Positions 1 through 7,522 are shown, numbered from the stretch's first letter. The stretch: DNA of 7,611 nt from Pelagibacteraceae bacterium TMED13 (GCA_002167825.1 NHBS01000002.1:1-7611); one strand, 5' to 3'. Program-made: numbers and translations. Notes: generated by a model not told the origin, from the sequence alone.

Positions 1-1126
1 TAGGATCAATTTTACTTTCTTCTAATGAGATATTTTTCTTTTTAAGGTAAGAAAATAACTCAACAGTTAACCAACTTATAACAATTTTTGGGTCCCTACC
101 TTTTACAATCTGTTCAAAAAAATCCGACACATACTTTTCTGTAACTAAAATCTCTGCATCATATGTTGATATTCTAAACTCTTCTATAAATCTTAATTTC
201 TTTTGATCCGGCAACTCAGGAAGTTTAAGTCTTAACTTCTCAATATCCTCTTCATTTAACACTAATGGAGGTAAATCTGGGTCAGGGAAATATCTATAGT
301 CATGAGATTCCTCTTTACTACGCATTGACCTTGTTTCCAAATTACTTGGATCAAAAAGTCTTGTCTCTTGAATGATCTTTTCCCCTTTTTCAATTAAATC
401 AACTTGTCTCTTTGCTTCAAACTCAATTGCTTGTTGAATAAACTTAATTGAATTAACATTTTTAATCTCACACCTTGTTCCTAATTCATCACCTTTTTTT
501 CTAACTGATACGTTAACATCAGCCCTCAAATTTCCTTTTTCCATATTTCCATCACATGTGCCAATAAATCTAAGTATATTCCTCAACTTTTTTACATACT
601 CTGCAGCCTCTTGAGGACTGCTCATATCAGGCTCAGAAACAATTTCCATTAATGCACAACCTGACCGGTTCAAATCAATAAATGAATTATCGATATCTTG
701 ATCATGAAGACTTTTGCCCGCGTCTTGCTCTAGGTGGAGTCTAGTTATACCAATTGACTTTTTTCCACCATCTATTTCTATATTTAAATGTCCTTTACCA
801 ACAATTGGAAATTCAAACTGAGAAATTTGGTAACCTTGAGGGAGGTCAGGATAAAAATAATTTTTTCTATCAAAAATAGATTTTTTGTTAATCTCTGCAT
901 TTAAGCTAATACCTGTGAGTATCGCCTGATCAATACAATGTTTATTAATTACTGGGAGTGCTCCAGGCATACCCGAATCTACCAATTCGACCTGACAATT
1001 TGGATCTGCTCCCCAATCTGTAGATGCACCAGAAAATAGTTTTGAGTTTGCACTTATTTGAGCATGTACCTCCAAACCAAGAACAAGTTCCCAGTTACCA
1101 GTTTTTCCTTCTATAAAATATTCCAT
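1..1126 (-). CDS. gatB: Aspartyl/glutamyl-tRNA amidotransferase subunit B, 3' end cut by window edge
   Basis: GatB is the subunit of the GatCAB amidotransferase that binds the misacylated tRNA and activates its Glu or Asp side chain with ATP, so that ammonia from GatA can convert it to Gln or Asn. My translation from the ATG at 1126 reads without a stop to the edge, giving 375 codons. Family signatures in order are GLEVHAQ (about residues 17-23), [17 protein letters not shown] (87-103), HLEQDAGKS (131-139), [17 protein letters not shown] (151-167), then [29 protein letters not shown] and [14 protein letters not shown]. These cover the catalytic cradle. Family members are usually about 480 residues, so roughly the last 100, including most of the YqeY-like tRNA-binding tail, lie outside. 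The start overlaps the gatA stop by one base (TGATG) and has a good ribosome site, indicating translational coupling. Identification is secure; whether it acts on Gln-tRNA, Asn-tRNA or both cannot be told from here. Confidence 0.97.
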   Translation of the reverse strand, partial: MEYFIEGKTGNWELVLGLEVHAQISANSKLFSGASTDWGADPNCQVELVDSGMPGALPVINKHCIDQAILTGISLNAEINKKSIFDRKNYFYPDLPQGYQISQFEFPIVGKGHLNIEIDGGKKSIGITRLHLEQDAGKSLHDQDIDNSFIDLNRSGCALMEIVSEPDMSSPQEAAEYVKKLRNILRFIGTCDGNMEKGNLRADVNVSVRKKGDELGTRCEIKNVNSIKFIQQAIEFEAKRQVDLIEKGEKIIQETRLFDPSNLETRSMRSKEESHDYRYFPDPDLPPLVLNEEDIEKLRLKLPELPDQKKLRFIEEFRISTYDAEILVTEKYVSDFFEQIVKGRDPKIVISWLTVELFSYLKKKNISLEESKIDP

Positions 1127-2580
1127 CAAAAACCTCTTGAATCTTCAATTACACTAGCAGCGCTCAATATAGATGACTCTTCAAATGGCTTGCCAATAAT
1201 TTGCAGGCCTATTGGTAAACTATCTGAATTTAAGCTGGCGGATACAGAGATAGCTGGTAATCCTGCTAGGCTGGCAGGAACCGTTAAAACGTCATTTAAA
1301 TACATCTCAATTGGATCTGTCTGTTTTTCACCTATCGGGAAGGCGACATTAGGTGTTGTTGGAGTAAGAATAAGATCACACTTTTTAAATGCCTTTAAAA
1401 AGTCATCTGAAATTAATTTTCTAACCTTAAGAGCCTTTAGATAGTAAGCATCATAATATCCCGCAGATAAAACATACGTACCAATCATCAACCTTCTTTT
1501 TACTTCTTTACCAAAACCTTGTGCTCTAGTTTCTTCATATAATTGGGTAAGATCTGATTTTTCTTCTGCTCTAAAACCATATCTGATCCCATCATATCTG
1601 GCTAAATTTGCTGATGCCTCGGCAGGTGCTATTATATAGTATGTTGGAAGAGCTGAATCTGTATTTGGTAGCGAAACTTCTACAATTTCAGAACCTACAG
1701 ATTTAAACCAACTTATTCCTAGATCCCATGCTTTCTTGATCTCTGCATTAAGTCCGTCAATCAGATATTCTTTTGGGACCCCAATTTTCTTACCTTTTAA
1801 ATCATATTTTTTGTAATTTAAGAAATTTTCTATTTTTTTTTTTGAACTTGTGGAATCTTTAGAATCATAACTTACCATCGATTGAAGCATCCTAGCTGAG
1901 TCTTCGACTGTTAAAGAAATTGGGCCAGCTTGGTCTAGTGAGGATGCAAATGCTACCATTCCAAATCTAGAACAACGACCATAAGTTGGTTTAAGCCCTA
2001 CAAGACCACAAAATGAAGCGGGTTGCCTGATAGATCCTCCTGTATCTGAACCAGTTGCAGCCAAGCAAAGTCCGGCAGCTACAGAAGATGCCGAACCACC
2101 GGAAGATCCACCTGGAACCAAATCCTTATCATTATTTTTAGATTTCAAGGGGTTTATGACATTACCAAAAAAACTAGTTGTATTGGCAGAACCCATGGCA
2201 AATTCATCCATGTTAGTTTTCCCTAAAAGTACAGCTCCAGAATCCCATAGATTTTTAGAGACTGTTGACTCATAAAATGGAATAAATGAATTTAAGATTT
2301 TTGAACCTGCGGTAGTTCTGATATCTTTAGTGCAAAAAAGATCTTTCATACCTATTGGGATTCCCTCTAAAAGTCCAAGTTCTTGGTTCTTTGTTATTTT
2401 TTCATCAGATCTTTTAGCCATATCTATAGCTTTATCAAATGTTTTTGTTATAAAACAATTTAAACTATCTTTTTTATCTATTTGATTTATAAAATATTCT
2501 GTCAGCTCAACCGATTTAAAGTCTTTGTTTTTCAAACCCAATAATGCTGAGGTAATATTTAATTTTGAGAAATCTGTCAC
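1126..2580 (-). CDS. gatA: Aspartyl/glutamyl-tRNA amidotransferase subunit A (amidase)
   Basis: GatA hydrolyses glutamine and channels the ammonia to GatB for transamidation of Glu-tRNA(Gln) or Asp-tRNA(Asn) in the cytoplasm. The 484-residue product has the usual family length and the complete amidase-signature Ser-cisSer-Lys triad. The Lys is K79 in GIPIGMKD, the cis-Ser is S159 in [12 protein letters not shown], and the nucleophile is S183 in [14 protein letters not shown]. The flanking [13 protein letters not shown] and SSLDQAGP blocks are also present. I assigned the triad by spacing from the known Staphylococcus enzyme (K79, S154, S178), recalled from memory. The start is GTG at 2580, four bases inside the end of gatC (GTGA overlap). 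An AAAGG seven bases upstream supports it. The gene sits between gatC and gatB in one operon. An A11 run on the coding strand (1833-1843, Ser-Lys-Lys-Lys-Ile) is slippage-prone but the frame is intact here. Confidence 0.98.
   Translation of the reverse strand: MTDFSKLNITSALLGLKNKDFKSVELTEYFINQIDKKDSLNCFITKTFDKAIDMAKRSDEKITKNQELGLLEGIPIGMKDLFCTKDIRTTAGSKILNSFIPFYESTVSKNLWDSGAVLLGKTNMDEFAMGSANTTSFFGNVINPLKSKNNDKDLVPGGSSGGSASSVAAGLCLAATGSDTGGSIRQPASFCGLVGLKPTYGRCSRFGMVAFASSLDQAGPISLTVEDSARMLQSMVSYDSKDSTSSKKKIENFLNYKKYDLKGKKIGVPKEYLIDGLNAEIKKAWDLGISWFKSVGSEIVEVSLPNTDSALPTYYIIAPAEASANLARYDGIRYGFRAEEKSDLTQLYEETRAQGFGKEVKRRLMIGTYVLSAGYYDAYYLKALKVRKLISDDFLKAFKKCDLILTPTTPNVAFPIGEKQTDPIEMYLNDVLTVPASLAGLPAISVSASLNSDSLPIGLQIIGKPFEESSILSAASVIEDSRGF
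1133..1138 (-). promoter_or_regulatory. Ribosome binding site of gatB
   Basis: The minus strand reads AAGAGG, then six bases (TTTTTG), then the ATG at 1126. It lies inside the last codons of gatA and fixes the gatB start at the TGATG overlap. It is one of the few clear Shine-Dalgarno sites in the window. Confidence 0.7.
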
Positions 2581-2864
2581 TCAACAACCTTTGGAACAAC
2601 AAAAAATCCAGCTTTTTTTTCAGGAGCATTTGATAATATCTGGTCATTTTCTATTTTCGATGTCACATTGTCTTCTCTCAATGGCATGGGTTCATTCGAA
2701 ACCGATAGCATTGGCTCTGTGTTTTTTGTGTCAACCTTTTGAAGTTTATCTACCCATTCAAGGATATTATTTAACTCGCATTTCAGATTATGCTCTTCTT
2801 TAGGATCAATTTTTATTCTTGCTAACTTAGCAACTTTTTTTACTGTAGAATTATCAATAGACAT
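2577..2864 (-). CDS. gatC: Aspartyl/glutamyl-tRNA amidotransferase subunit C
   Basis: GatC is the small belt subunit that wraps around GatA and GatB and stabilises the amidotransferase. The product is 95 residues, the normal size. It matches the family along its whole length: VKKVAKLARIKI near the N-terminus, the helix ending LEWVDKLQKVDT, PMPLREDNV, and the tail [18 protein letters not shown] chose the ATG at 2864 (MSIDNSTVKK). The frame stays open to a GTG at 2903, but that would add 13 residues of hydrophobic sequence (LFILIYIFYIS) unlike any GatC, and would leave only 5 bp before the divergent ruvX. It is the first gene of gatC-gatA-gatB, and its stop lies in the GTGA overlap with gatA. 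No strong Shine-Dalgarno precedes the chosen ATG. Confidence 0.95.
   Translation of the reverse strand: MSIDNSTVKKVAKLARIKIDPKEEHNLKCELNNILEWVDKLQKVDTKNTEPMLSVSNEPMPLREDNVTSKIENDQILSNAPEKKAGFFVVPKVVE
2588..2592 (-). promoter_or_regulatory. Ribosome binding site of gatA (supports GTG start)
   Basis: The minus strand reads AAAGG, seven bases, then GTG at 2580. It lies in the last codons of gatC and supports the non-ATG start that overlaps the gatC stop by four bases. Confidence 0.6.
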
Positions 2865-2908
2865 TTTGCTTATATAAAATATATAGATAAGTATAAATAA
2901 CACTGCTA
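2865..2908. promoter_or_regulatory. Divergent promoter region between gatC and ruvX
   Basis: This 44-bp, almost pure A/T gap is the only space in which both divergent operons can start. The plus strand has TATAAA at 2892-2897. The minus strand has TATACT at 2895-2890. Both resemble a sigma-70 -10 box and they overlap by four bases. Neither has a convincing -35 at standard spacing: TTGCTT at 2866-2871 is 20 bases from the plus-strand box. If used, the plus transcript would begin about five bases before the ruvX ATG, nearly leaderless. Promoter assignment is inference from position and weak motifs. Confidence 0.4.
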
Positions 2909-3379
2909 ATGATAATTCGCAATATAAAAGAGTTCATAAATGTCATTGATGATAAAAAAATTCTCTCGGTTGATTTTGGTAAAAAAAAAGTTGGACTAGC
3001 AATTTCTAATACTAAACATACAATTACGTCACCACTGAAAAATATAATGAGAAATAAACTTTTTCATGAAAATATTCAAAAAATCATATTAGACTATAAT
3101 GTAGGTGCAATTCTAGTTGGGCTGCCCTTAAATCGAGATAAATCTCTAAATAAGATTTCTCAATTTATAGTAGATATTTCTAAAAATATGGATTTTTATT
3201 TAATTGAGAATAAAATAATGTTACCAATTTGTTTTTGGGATGAAAATTTTTCTAGTTTTGAGGCTAAAACTTTAGTAAGTGATTTTTATAAAGGTACTAA
3301 AATTGATAAATTCGCAGCAAAAATTTTTCTAGATGATTTTATAAGAGAGAATACACTATTAAATGAAAAAGAAAATTAA
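2909..3379 (+). CDS. ruvX: RuvX/YqgF family RuvC-fold nuclease (putative pre-16S rRNA nuclease)
   Basis: Members of this family have an RNase H/RuvC fold and are linked to 5'-end maturation of 16S rRNA; older annotations call them putative Holliday junction resolvases. The 156-residue product has the family blocks in order: SVDFGKKKVGLAIS (20-33, with acidic D22), TSPLKNI, GAILVGLPLN (66-75), CFWDENFSSFEAK (108-120, with D111 and E112), and IDKFAAKIFLDDFI (132-145, with D133). The roughly 20-residue lead before the first Asp and the GLPLN and FWDE forms are what I recall of alphaproteobacterial RuvX, so the upstream ATG is acceptable; there is no in-frame ATG, GTG or TTG nearer the motif. Several usually conserved positions differ: TKR is KKK, DERLST is DENFSS, and the glycines after GLPLN are missing. 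The acidic residues remain, so I expect an active enzyme. Its end overlaps the next gene by 17 nt. Confidence 0.9.
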   Translation: MIIRNIKEFINVIDDKKILSVDFGKKKVGLAISNTKHTITSPLKNIMRNKLFHENIQKIILDYNVGAILVGLPLNRDKSLNKISQFIVDISKNMDFYLIENKIMLPICFWDENFSSFEAKTLVSDFYKGTKIDKFAAKIFLDDFIRENTLLNEKEN

Positions 3380-4586
3380 TCAACCTCTTGAAGGGATTAA
3401 TATCCTAGATTTAACAAGAGTATTAGCTGGCCCAACTTCAACACAACTATTGGGCGATCTCGGAGCTAATATAATTAAGATAGAAAGGCCAGAGTCTGGA
3501 GACGATTCAAGAAATCTTGGGCCACCTTACCTTGACAGTCACTCCAGTAAACCAAAGGAAAGTGCATATTTTTTAAGTGTTAATAGAAATAAACATTCCG
3601 TTACCATCGACTTAACAAAAAAGGATGGTCAAGAGTTAGCATTTAAATTAATAAAAAAATGTGATGTCATTGTTGAAAATTTTAGGGCGGGAAATTTGAA
3701 ACAATATGGGTTAGACTACACAAACGTCAAAAAAAAGAATCCAAAAATTATTTATTGTTCAATTACAGGATTTGGTCAGGATGGTCCTTATTCTAAAAGG
3801 GGAGGATATGATTATTTAGTTCAAGCTATGGGTGGAATAATGAGTATCACAGGTGAGAAAAAGGGAAATCCAACAAAAATAGGTGTTGGTGTATCGGATA
3901 TAATAACAGGTCTTTATGCATCAAATGCTATTTTGGCAGCACTAAGGTTTAGAGATAAAACTTCAGAAGGGCAACATCTAGACTTATCTTTGATGGACTC
4001 ACAAGTTTCGTGGCTTAGTTACGTTGCGCAAAGTTACCTGATTTCAAAAGAGATCCCAAAAAGAATTGGTAATGACCACCCTTCGATTGTTCCTTATCAA
4101 ACAGTTTTAGCAAAGGATGGTCTTATGGTTCTCGCAATCGCAAATGATCGACAATTTAGAGATTTTTGTAAATTTGCAAAAATTCGTGAATTATTCGATA
4201 ACCCAAAATTTAGTACAAATTCATTGAGAGTTAAAAATAGAAATAGCCTGAATAAGATTATTTTAAAGGTTTTAAAAGAAAAAAAAATAGATTACTGGGT
4301 TTCAGGACTTAATAAACTGAATGTCCCGTGTGGTCCAATAAATAATATTAAACAAGTTTTCGAGGATCCTCAGGTTAATTCACGTAAAATGAAGATTAAA
4401 ATGAAACATAAAAAATCAAAAAAACCAATTGATCTAGTCGGTAATCCGATTAAGTTCTCTTTAAGTAAAGTTAAATATAAAAAGAGCCCGCCTACTCTGG
4501 GTCAGGATACTGAGAAAATACTAATAAATTTTTTAAAATTATCAAAAAAAGAAGTTGATAGATTAAAGGATAAAAAGATTATTTAA
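3363..4586 (+). CDS. Class III CoA-transferase (CaiB/BaiF family), glutarate CoA-transferase-like
   Basis: This enzyme family moves CoA from an acyl-CoA donor to a free carboxylic acid through a covalent aspartyl intermediate. The 407 residues match the usual length. Visible blocks are [11 protein letters not shown] (14-24), [14 protein letters not shown] (30-43), [12 protein letters not shown] (69-80), [11 protein letters not shown] (100-110), [20 protein letters not shown] (131-150), [11 protein letters not shown] (176-186) and the later VPCGPINN. By comparison with formyl-CoA transferase, D179 should be the catalytic Asp. From memory the closest well-known relative is SUGCT (C7orf10), the human succinate-hydroxymethylglutarate/glutarate CoA-transferase, which shares [21 protein letters not shown] and the PxGPINN region. 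I therefore infer a dicarboxylate substrate, but sequence alone does not fix it. The ATG at 3363 lies in the end of ruvX (17-nt overlap) with no good Shine-Dalgarno. The Lys-rich C-terminal third reflects AT bias. A 44-base gap leads to pyrB. Confidence 0.93.
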   Translation: MKKKINQPLEGINILDLTRVLAGPTSTQLLGDLGANIIKIERPESGDDSRNLGPPYLDSHSSKPKESAYFLSVNRNKHSVTIDLTKKDGQELAFKLIKKCDVIVENFRAGNLKQYGLDYTNVKKKNPKIIYCSITGFGQDGPYSKRGGYDYLVQAMGGIMSITGEKKGNPTKIGVGVSDIITGLYASNAILAALRFRDKTSEGQHLDLSLMDSQVSWLSYVAQSYLISKEIPKRIGNDHPSIVPYQTVLAKDGLMVLAIANDRQFRDFCKFAKIRELFDNPKFSTNSLRVKNRNSLNKIILKVLKEKKIDYWVSGLNKLNVPCGPINNIKQVFEDPQVNSRKMKIKMKHKKSKKPIDLVGNPIKFSLSKVKYKKSPPTLGQDTEKILINFLKLSKKEVDRLKDKKII

Positions 4587-4630
4587 CAAGTTTGTTGAAC
4601 ATTTTTTTTTTCAATATATCATGCTCAATA

Positions 4631-5584
4631 ATGAAAGAGGAATGTACGCTAAAAATCTATCCTCACGAACATTTGCTTGGTACCGAGGGTCTCCTTCCAA
4701 ACGAAATCAATTATTTATTAAATCTTTCCAACAAATTTATAAATCATCTTAAAGAAGATAAAAAAAAAAAATTTGATCATCTAAAAAATAAAATCTGCAT
4801 AAATCTTTTTTTTGAAAATTCAACAAGAACTAGAACTTCATTTGAATTGGCAGGGAAAAAATTAAGTGCAGATATTTTAAATATTGCAGTTGGAGCAAGC
4901 TCTATAAAAAAAGGAGAAACAATGATTGATACTGCTATGACATTAAATGCTATGCAACCAGATATTATCGTTGTTAGGCATTATGATGCAGGTGCAGTAA
5001 AACTATTATCTGAAAAAGTTAATTGTGGAGTAATTAACGCTGGAGACGGTCCTCATGAACATCCTACTCAAGCTCTATTAGACGCTCTTACAATACTTAA
5101 TAGAAAAAAAACAATTACAGGTCTAAAAGTTGCAATCTGTGGAGATATTATGCATAGCAGAGTGGCACGTTCAAATATACATTTATTAAATACATTAGGT
5201 GCTGAAGTAAGAGTTATTGCACCTGCAACATTAATTCCTAAAAACATTGAGTCTTTGGGAGTTAAAGTTTTTTATGATATGAAGAATGGTTTAAAGGATG
5301 TAGACATAATAATAATGTTAAGGCTTCAACTTGAAAGGATGTCAGGTTCTTTTGTTCCATCAATTCGTGAATACTTCAGATTTTATGGGTTAGATCGAGA
5401 TAAACTTAATTATGCTCAGTCAGACGCTTTAATTCTACACCCTGGTCCTATGAATAGAGGAGTTGAGATAGATTCGGAACTTGCTGATGATATAGATAGA
5501 TCTGCAATATTTGAGCAAGTAAGAATGGGTGTTGCTGTTAGAATGGCTTGCTTAAAGGCTTTAACTGAAAACAAAGAAGTATAA
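4631..5584 (+). CDS. pyrB: Aspartate carbamoyltransferase catalytic subunit
   Basis: PyrB joins carbamoyl phosphate and aspartate to give N-carbamoyl-aspartate, the committed step of pyrimidine synthesis. From the ATG at 4631 it is 317 residues, a normal length. Key motifs are [18 protein letters not shown] (61-78, the carbamoyl-phosphate loop), SIKKGET (91-97, with the loop lysine that enters the neighbouring active site), [25 protein letters not shown] (135-151), [21 protein letters not shown], and [12 protein letters not shown] (270-281, the aspartate-side loop). I preferred this ATG over an in-frame TTG at 4592, which would add 13 residues (starting LNIFFFNIS) unlike the family, where the protein starts shortly before the HLLG block. 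Neither start has a clear ribosome site. The gene is followed one base later by the pyrC homologue, matching species where PyrB forms a complex with a dihydroorotase-like partner. A 12-A run (4760-4771, four Lys codons) is a slippage risk. Confidence 0.96.
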   Translation: MKEECTLKIYPHEHLLGTEGLLPNEINYLLNLSNKFINHLKEDKKKKFDHLKNKICINLFFENSTRTRTSFELAGKKLSADILNIAVGASSIKKGETMIDTAMTLNAMQPDIIVVRHYDAGAVKLLSEKVNCGVINAGDGPHEHPTQALLDALTILNRKKTITGLKVAICGDIMHSRVARSNIHLLNTLGAEVRVIAPATLIPKNIESLGVKVFYDMKNGLKDVDIIIMLRLQLERMSGSFVPSIREYFRFYGLDRDKLNYAQSDALILHPGPMNRGVEIDSELADDIDRSAIFEQVRMGVAVRMACLKALTENKEV

Positions 5585-5585
5585 A

Positions 5586-6902
5586 ATGAATCTAAAAGAT
5601 CCTTTTGATAATAAAAAAAATTCTAAGAATTACCTTTTAAAAAATGGGAAATTAATAAATATTAAAGAAAAAAAAATCGAAAATAAAGACATACTTTTAG
5701 AAAATAAAAAAATTAAACAAATAAAAAAAGAAATCAATATCAGCTCAAAAGATCTAGAAGTTATTGATTGCAATGGATTAATGATAGCTCCTGGCTTGAT
5801 AGATATGCGGGTAAATATCGGCGAGCCTGGTTCAGAACACAAGGAAACTGTTAAAAGCGTATCTATGTCTGCTGCAAGTGGAGGTATTACTTCCTTAATT
5901 TGCATGCCTAATACATCACCACCAATAGATCAACCAGCTATAATCCAGAGTATACAAAGAAAAGCAAGAGAAGTTGGTTTAAGCAAATTTTACTGTACAG
6001 GATGCATTACAAGAGGGGCAACTGGAAAAGAAATATGTGAATTACAACTTATGAAAGAGTCTGGTGCTGTAGGCTTTACAGATGGATATAAAAGTATTTC
6101 AAATGTAAGAGTTATGAAACGAGCGTTAAACTATGCCAAATCATTTAATGGATTAATAATTCAACATGCTGAAGAACCAGACTTAAGTGAAGAAGGTGTG
6201 GTTAATGAGGGGGAATACTCTACTAGGCTAGGTTTAGTAGGAATTCCAAGTTATGCCGAGGCAATGATCGTGGAAAGAGATCTTTGGTTGGTAAGAGATA
6301 CTGGATGTAGATATCATGTAAGTCATATATCTTCAAAAGATACTGTTGAGGTGATCAGAAAAGCTAAAAAAGAAGGACTTAATATAACATGTGATACGGC
6401 TCCACCTTATTTTCTACTTAACGAATTTTCTCTTGAAAATTATAGAACATTTTTAAAACTTTCTCCTCCACTAAAAACTGAAGAAGATCGTCAAGAAATT
6501 GTTAAAGGATTAATTGATGGCACAATTGATTCAATTGTGTCTGATCATACTCCTCATGACCAAGATGCTAAGAGACTTCCTTTTAATCAAGCAGCGTTTG
6601 GTGGGATTGGATTGGAAACGCTTTTACCATGTACACTTTCTTTAGTTAAAAATAAACTTCTAGATATTTTCTCTGCGATATCTTTAATATCAGTAAATCC
6701 CTCTAGAATCTTAGGTCTTGATTCAGGCACAATTGAGGAAGGCTCCGAAGCTGATATTTCAATATTTGATCTTGAAAAACCTTGGAAAGTTTCATCGGAT
6801 TCTTTTTTTTCAAAATCTAAAAATTCTCCATTTGATGGAATGCTTTTGGAGGGAAAAAATATTATGACTTTTGTGAGAGGTAAGCTTGTCTATAAATCCT
6901 GA
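5586..6902 (+). CDS. pyrC: Dihydroorotase-like protein lacking the HxH metal site (probable PyrB partner, PyrC'/PyrX type)
   Basis: The product has the amidohydrolase barrel of type I dihydroorotase (438 residues, normal length). Family landmarks are GLMIAPGLIDM (64-74), SGGITSLICMPNT (98-110), GFTDG (163-167), QHAEEP (193-198), SHISS (246-250), SDHTPHD (319-325), and a C-terminal block with KSKNSPFDG. Active dihydroorotases carry D-x-H-x-H-x-R-E-P-G. Here residues 73-82 are D-M-R-V-N-I-G-E-P-G, so both metal-binding His (R75, N77) and the substrate Arg (G79) are gone. The TPHHL block is APPYF (272-276). H194, H247 and D320 remain. I infer that it does not catalyse the reaction and instead scaffolds PyrB, as known for Pseudomonas PyrC'; a true dihydroorotase should be encoded elsewhere. 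It starts one base after pyrB (GAAG six bases before the ATG), so the two are co-translated, and its end overlaps plsY. The dihydroorotase family is certain; inactivity is inferred. Confidence 0.9.
   Translation: MNLKDPFDNKKNSKNYLLKNGKLINIKEKKIENKDILLENKKIKQIKKEINISSKDLEVIDCNGLMIAPGLIDMRVNIGEPGSEHKETVKSVSMSAASGGITSLICMPNTSPPIDQPAIIQSIQRKAREVGLSKFYCTGCITRGATGKEICELQLMKESGAVGFTDGYKSISNVRVMKRALNYAKSFNGLIIQHAEEPDLSEEGVVNEGEYSTRLGLVGIPSYAEAMIVERDLWLVRDTGCRYHVSHISSKDTVEVIRKAKKEGLNITCDTAPPYFLLNEFSLENYRTFLKLSPPLKTEEDRQEIVKGLIDGTIDSIVSDHTPHDQDAKRLPFNQAAFGGIGLETLLPCTLSLVKNKLLDIFSAISLISVNPSRILGLDSGTIEEGSEADISIFDLEKPWKVSSDSFFSKSKNSPFDGMLLEGKNIMTFVRGKLVYKS
6876..6880 (+). promoter_or_regulatory. Ribosome binding site that sets the TTG start of plsY
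   Basis: AGAGG lies five bases before TTG at 6886, inside the final codons of pyrC. No ATG or GTG is available: an in-frame TGA lies at 6874-6876 just upstream, and the first membrane segment begins a few codons downstream. The site therefore decides the start. Confidence 0.65.
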
Positions 6903-7479
6903 ACTATATATAATTTTAATATGCTATCTTTTTGGGTCAATACCATTTGGTTTAGTTATTTCAAAAGTTCTTAAAAAAGATGATCCAAGATCGATGGGAT
7001 CTAAAAATATTGGAGCTACTAACATACTTAGAATCAGTGGAATAAAACTGGGATTTTTAACATTACTTTTTGATATAATGAAGGCTTTTATTCCAATAAA
7101 AATTATCAGTTTATCAAATTCATTAAATCCAGAAATAGCTATTCTTTCAGTTTTTATTGGTCACCTTTTCCCATTTTGGATAAAATTTAAAGGTGGAAAA
7201 GGAATAGCCGTTTTAATTGGGGCAATACTTGCCTATAAGATTAGTTTTGCTTTATTATTTCTTCTTACCTGGATAATTATAGCTATCCTAACAAGATATT
7301 CGTCCTTAGCTGCTTTAGTTTCCTGTATTTTTACATTTTTATTTATGATTATTGAAGGAGACAAACTAGTTCCGGTAATGTTTGTGATGCTTATATTAAT
7401 AATATTTAAACATTTTAATAATATAAAAAGACTTATTCGTGGAAAAGAAACAAAAATAATATTAAAAAAGATAAAATAA
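6886..7479 (+). CDS. plsY: Glycerol-3-phosphate acyltransferase, acyl-phosphate dependent (PlsY)
   Basis: PlsY is an inner-membrane enzyme that transfers the acyl group of acyl-phosphate to the sn-1 position of glycerol-3-phosphate, the first step of phospholipid synthesis; it normally works with PlsX. The 197 residues have the expected length and several hydrophobic segments (roughly residues 7-26, 53-73, 83-99, 108-135 and 139-174). The three family motifs are present: MGSKNIGATNILR (37-49), GHLFPFWIKFKGGKGIA (92-108) and HFNNIKRLIRGKE (176-188), along with the early GSIPFG (17-22). The start is TTG at 6886, supported by AGAGG five bases upstream and by lack of any alternative. The first 17 bases overlap the end of pyrC, suggesting translational coupling. 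A Lys-rich tail follows motif 3. topA begins 43 bases downstream; dprA, which I recall often sits between plsY and topA in alphaproteobacteria, is absent. Confidence 0.96.
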   Translation: MSINPELYIILICYLFGSIPFGLVISKVLKKDDPRSMGSKNIGATNILRISGIKLGFLTLLFDIMKAFIPIKIISLSNSLNPEIAILSVFIGHLFPFWIKFKGGKGIAVLIGAILAYKISFALLFLLTWIIIAILTRYSSLAALVSCIFTFLFMIIEGDKLVPVMFVMLILIIFKHFNNIKRLIRGKETKIILKKIK

Positions 7480-7481
7480 TT

Positions 7482-7508
7482 TTGACTTTTTTTATTTATC
7501 AATATAGT
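7482..7508 (+). promoter_or_regulatory. Candidate sigma-70-type promoter for topA
   Basis: TTGACT (7482-7487, one mismatch from TTGACA) and TATAGT (7503-7508, one mismatch from TATAAT) are separated by 15 bases, shorter than the usual 16-18. It lies in the 43-base gap after plsY and would start a transcript about 8 bases before the topA ATG. In such AT-rich DNA chance matches are common, so this is tentative; topA could also be read through from plsY. Confidence 0.4.
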
Positions 7509-7522
7509 TAATTTCATTAATT

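Noticed and set aside
1058..1444. Plus-strand open frame of 128 codons
   Set aside because: It lies opposite gatB and gatA, which have full family motifs. The translation resembles no protein and has no ribosome site.
2525..2803. Plus-strand open frame of 92 codons
   Set aside because: It is antisense to gatC and the start of gatA, with a composition expected from the reverse of those genes.
2865..2903. Longer GatC starting at GTG 2903
   Set aside because: It adds 13 hydrophobic residues absent from the family and leaves just 5 bp for two divergent promoters.
4585..4611. AACAA-GT-TTGTT followed by T10, as a terminator before pyrB
   Set aside because: The loop is too small and the stem too weak for an intrinsic terminator; the spacing and shared direction argue for read-through.
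5630..5905. Minus-strand open frame of 91 codons
   Set aside because: It is antisense to the 5' part of pyrC; the hydrophobic translation comes from reverse reading of Lys-rich codons.
7470..7500. Inverted repeat GATAAA ... TTTATC after plsY, as a possible terminator
   Set aside because: The stem is only six mostly A/T pairs with a 19-base loop and is not followed by a T run, so it should not terminate transcription.
7233..7517. Minus-strand open frame of 94 codons
   Set aside because: It is antisense to the 3' half of plsY and carries no recognisable motif.
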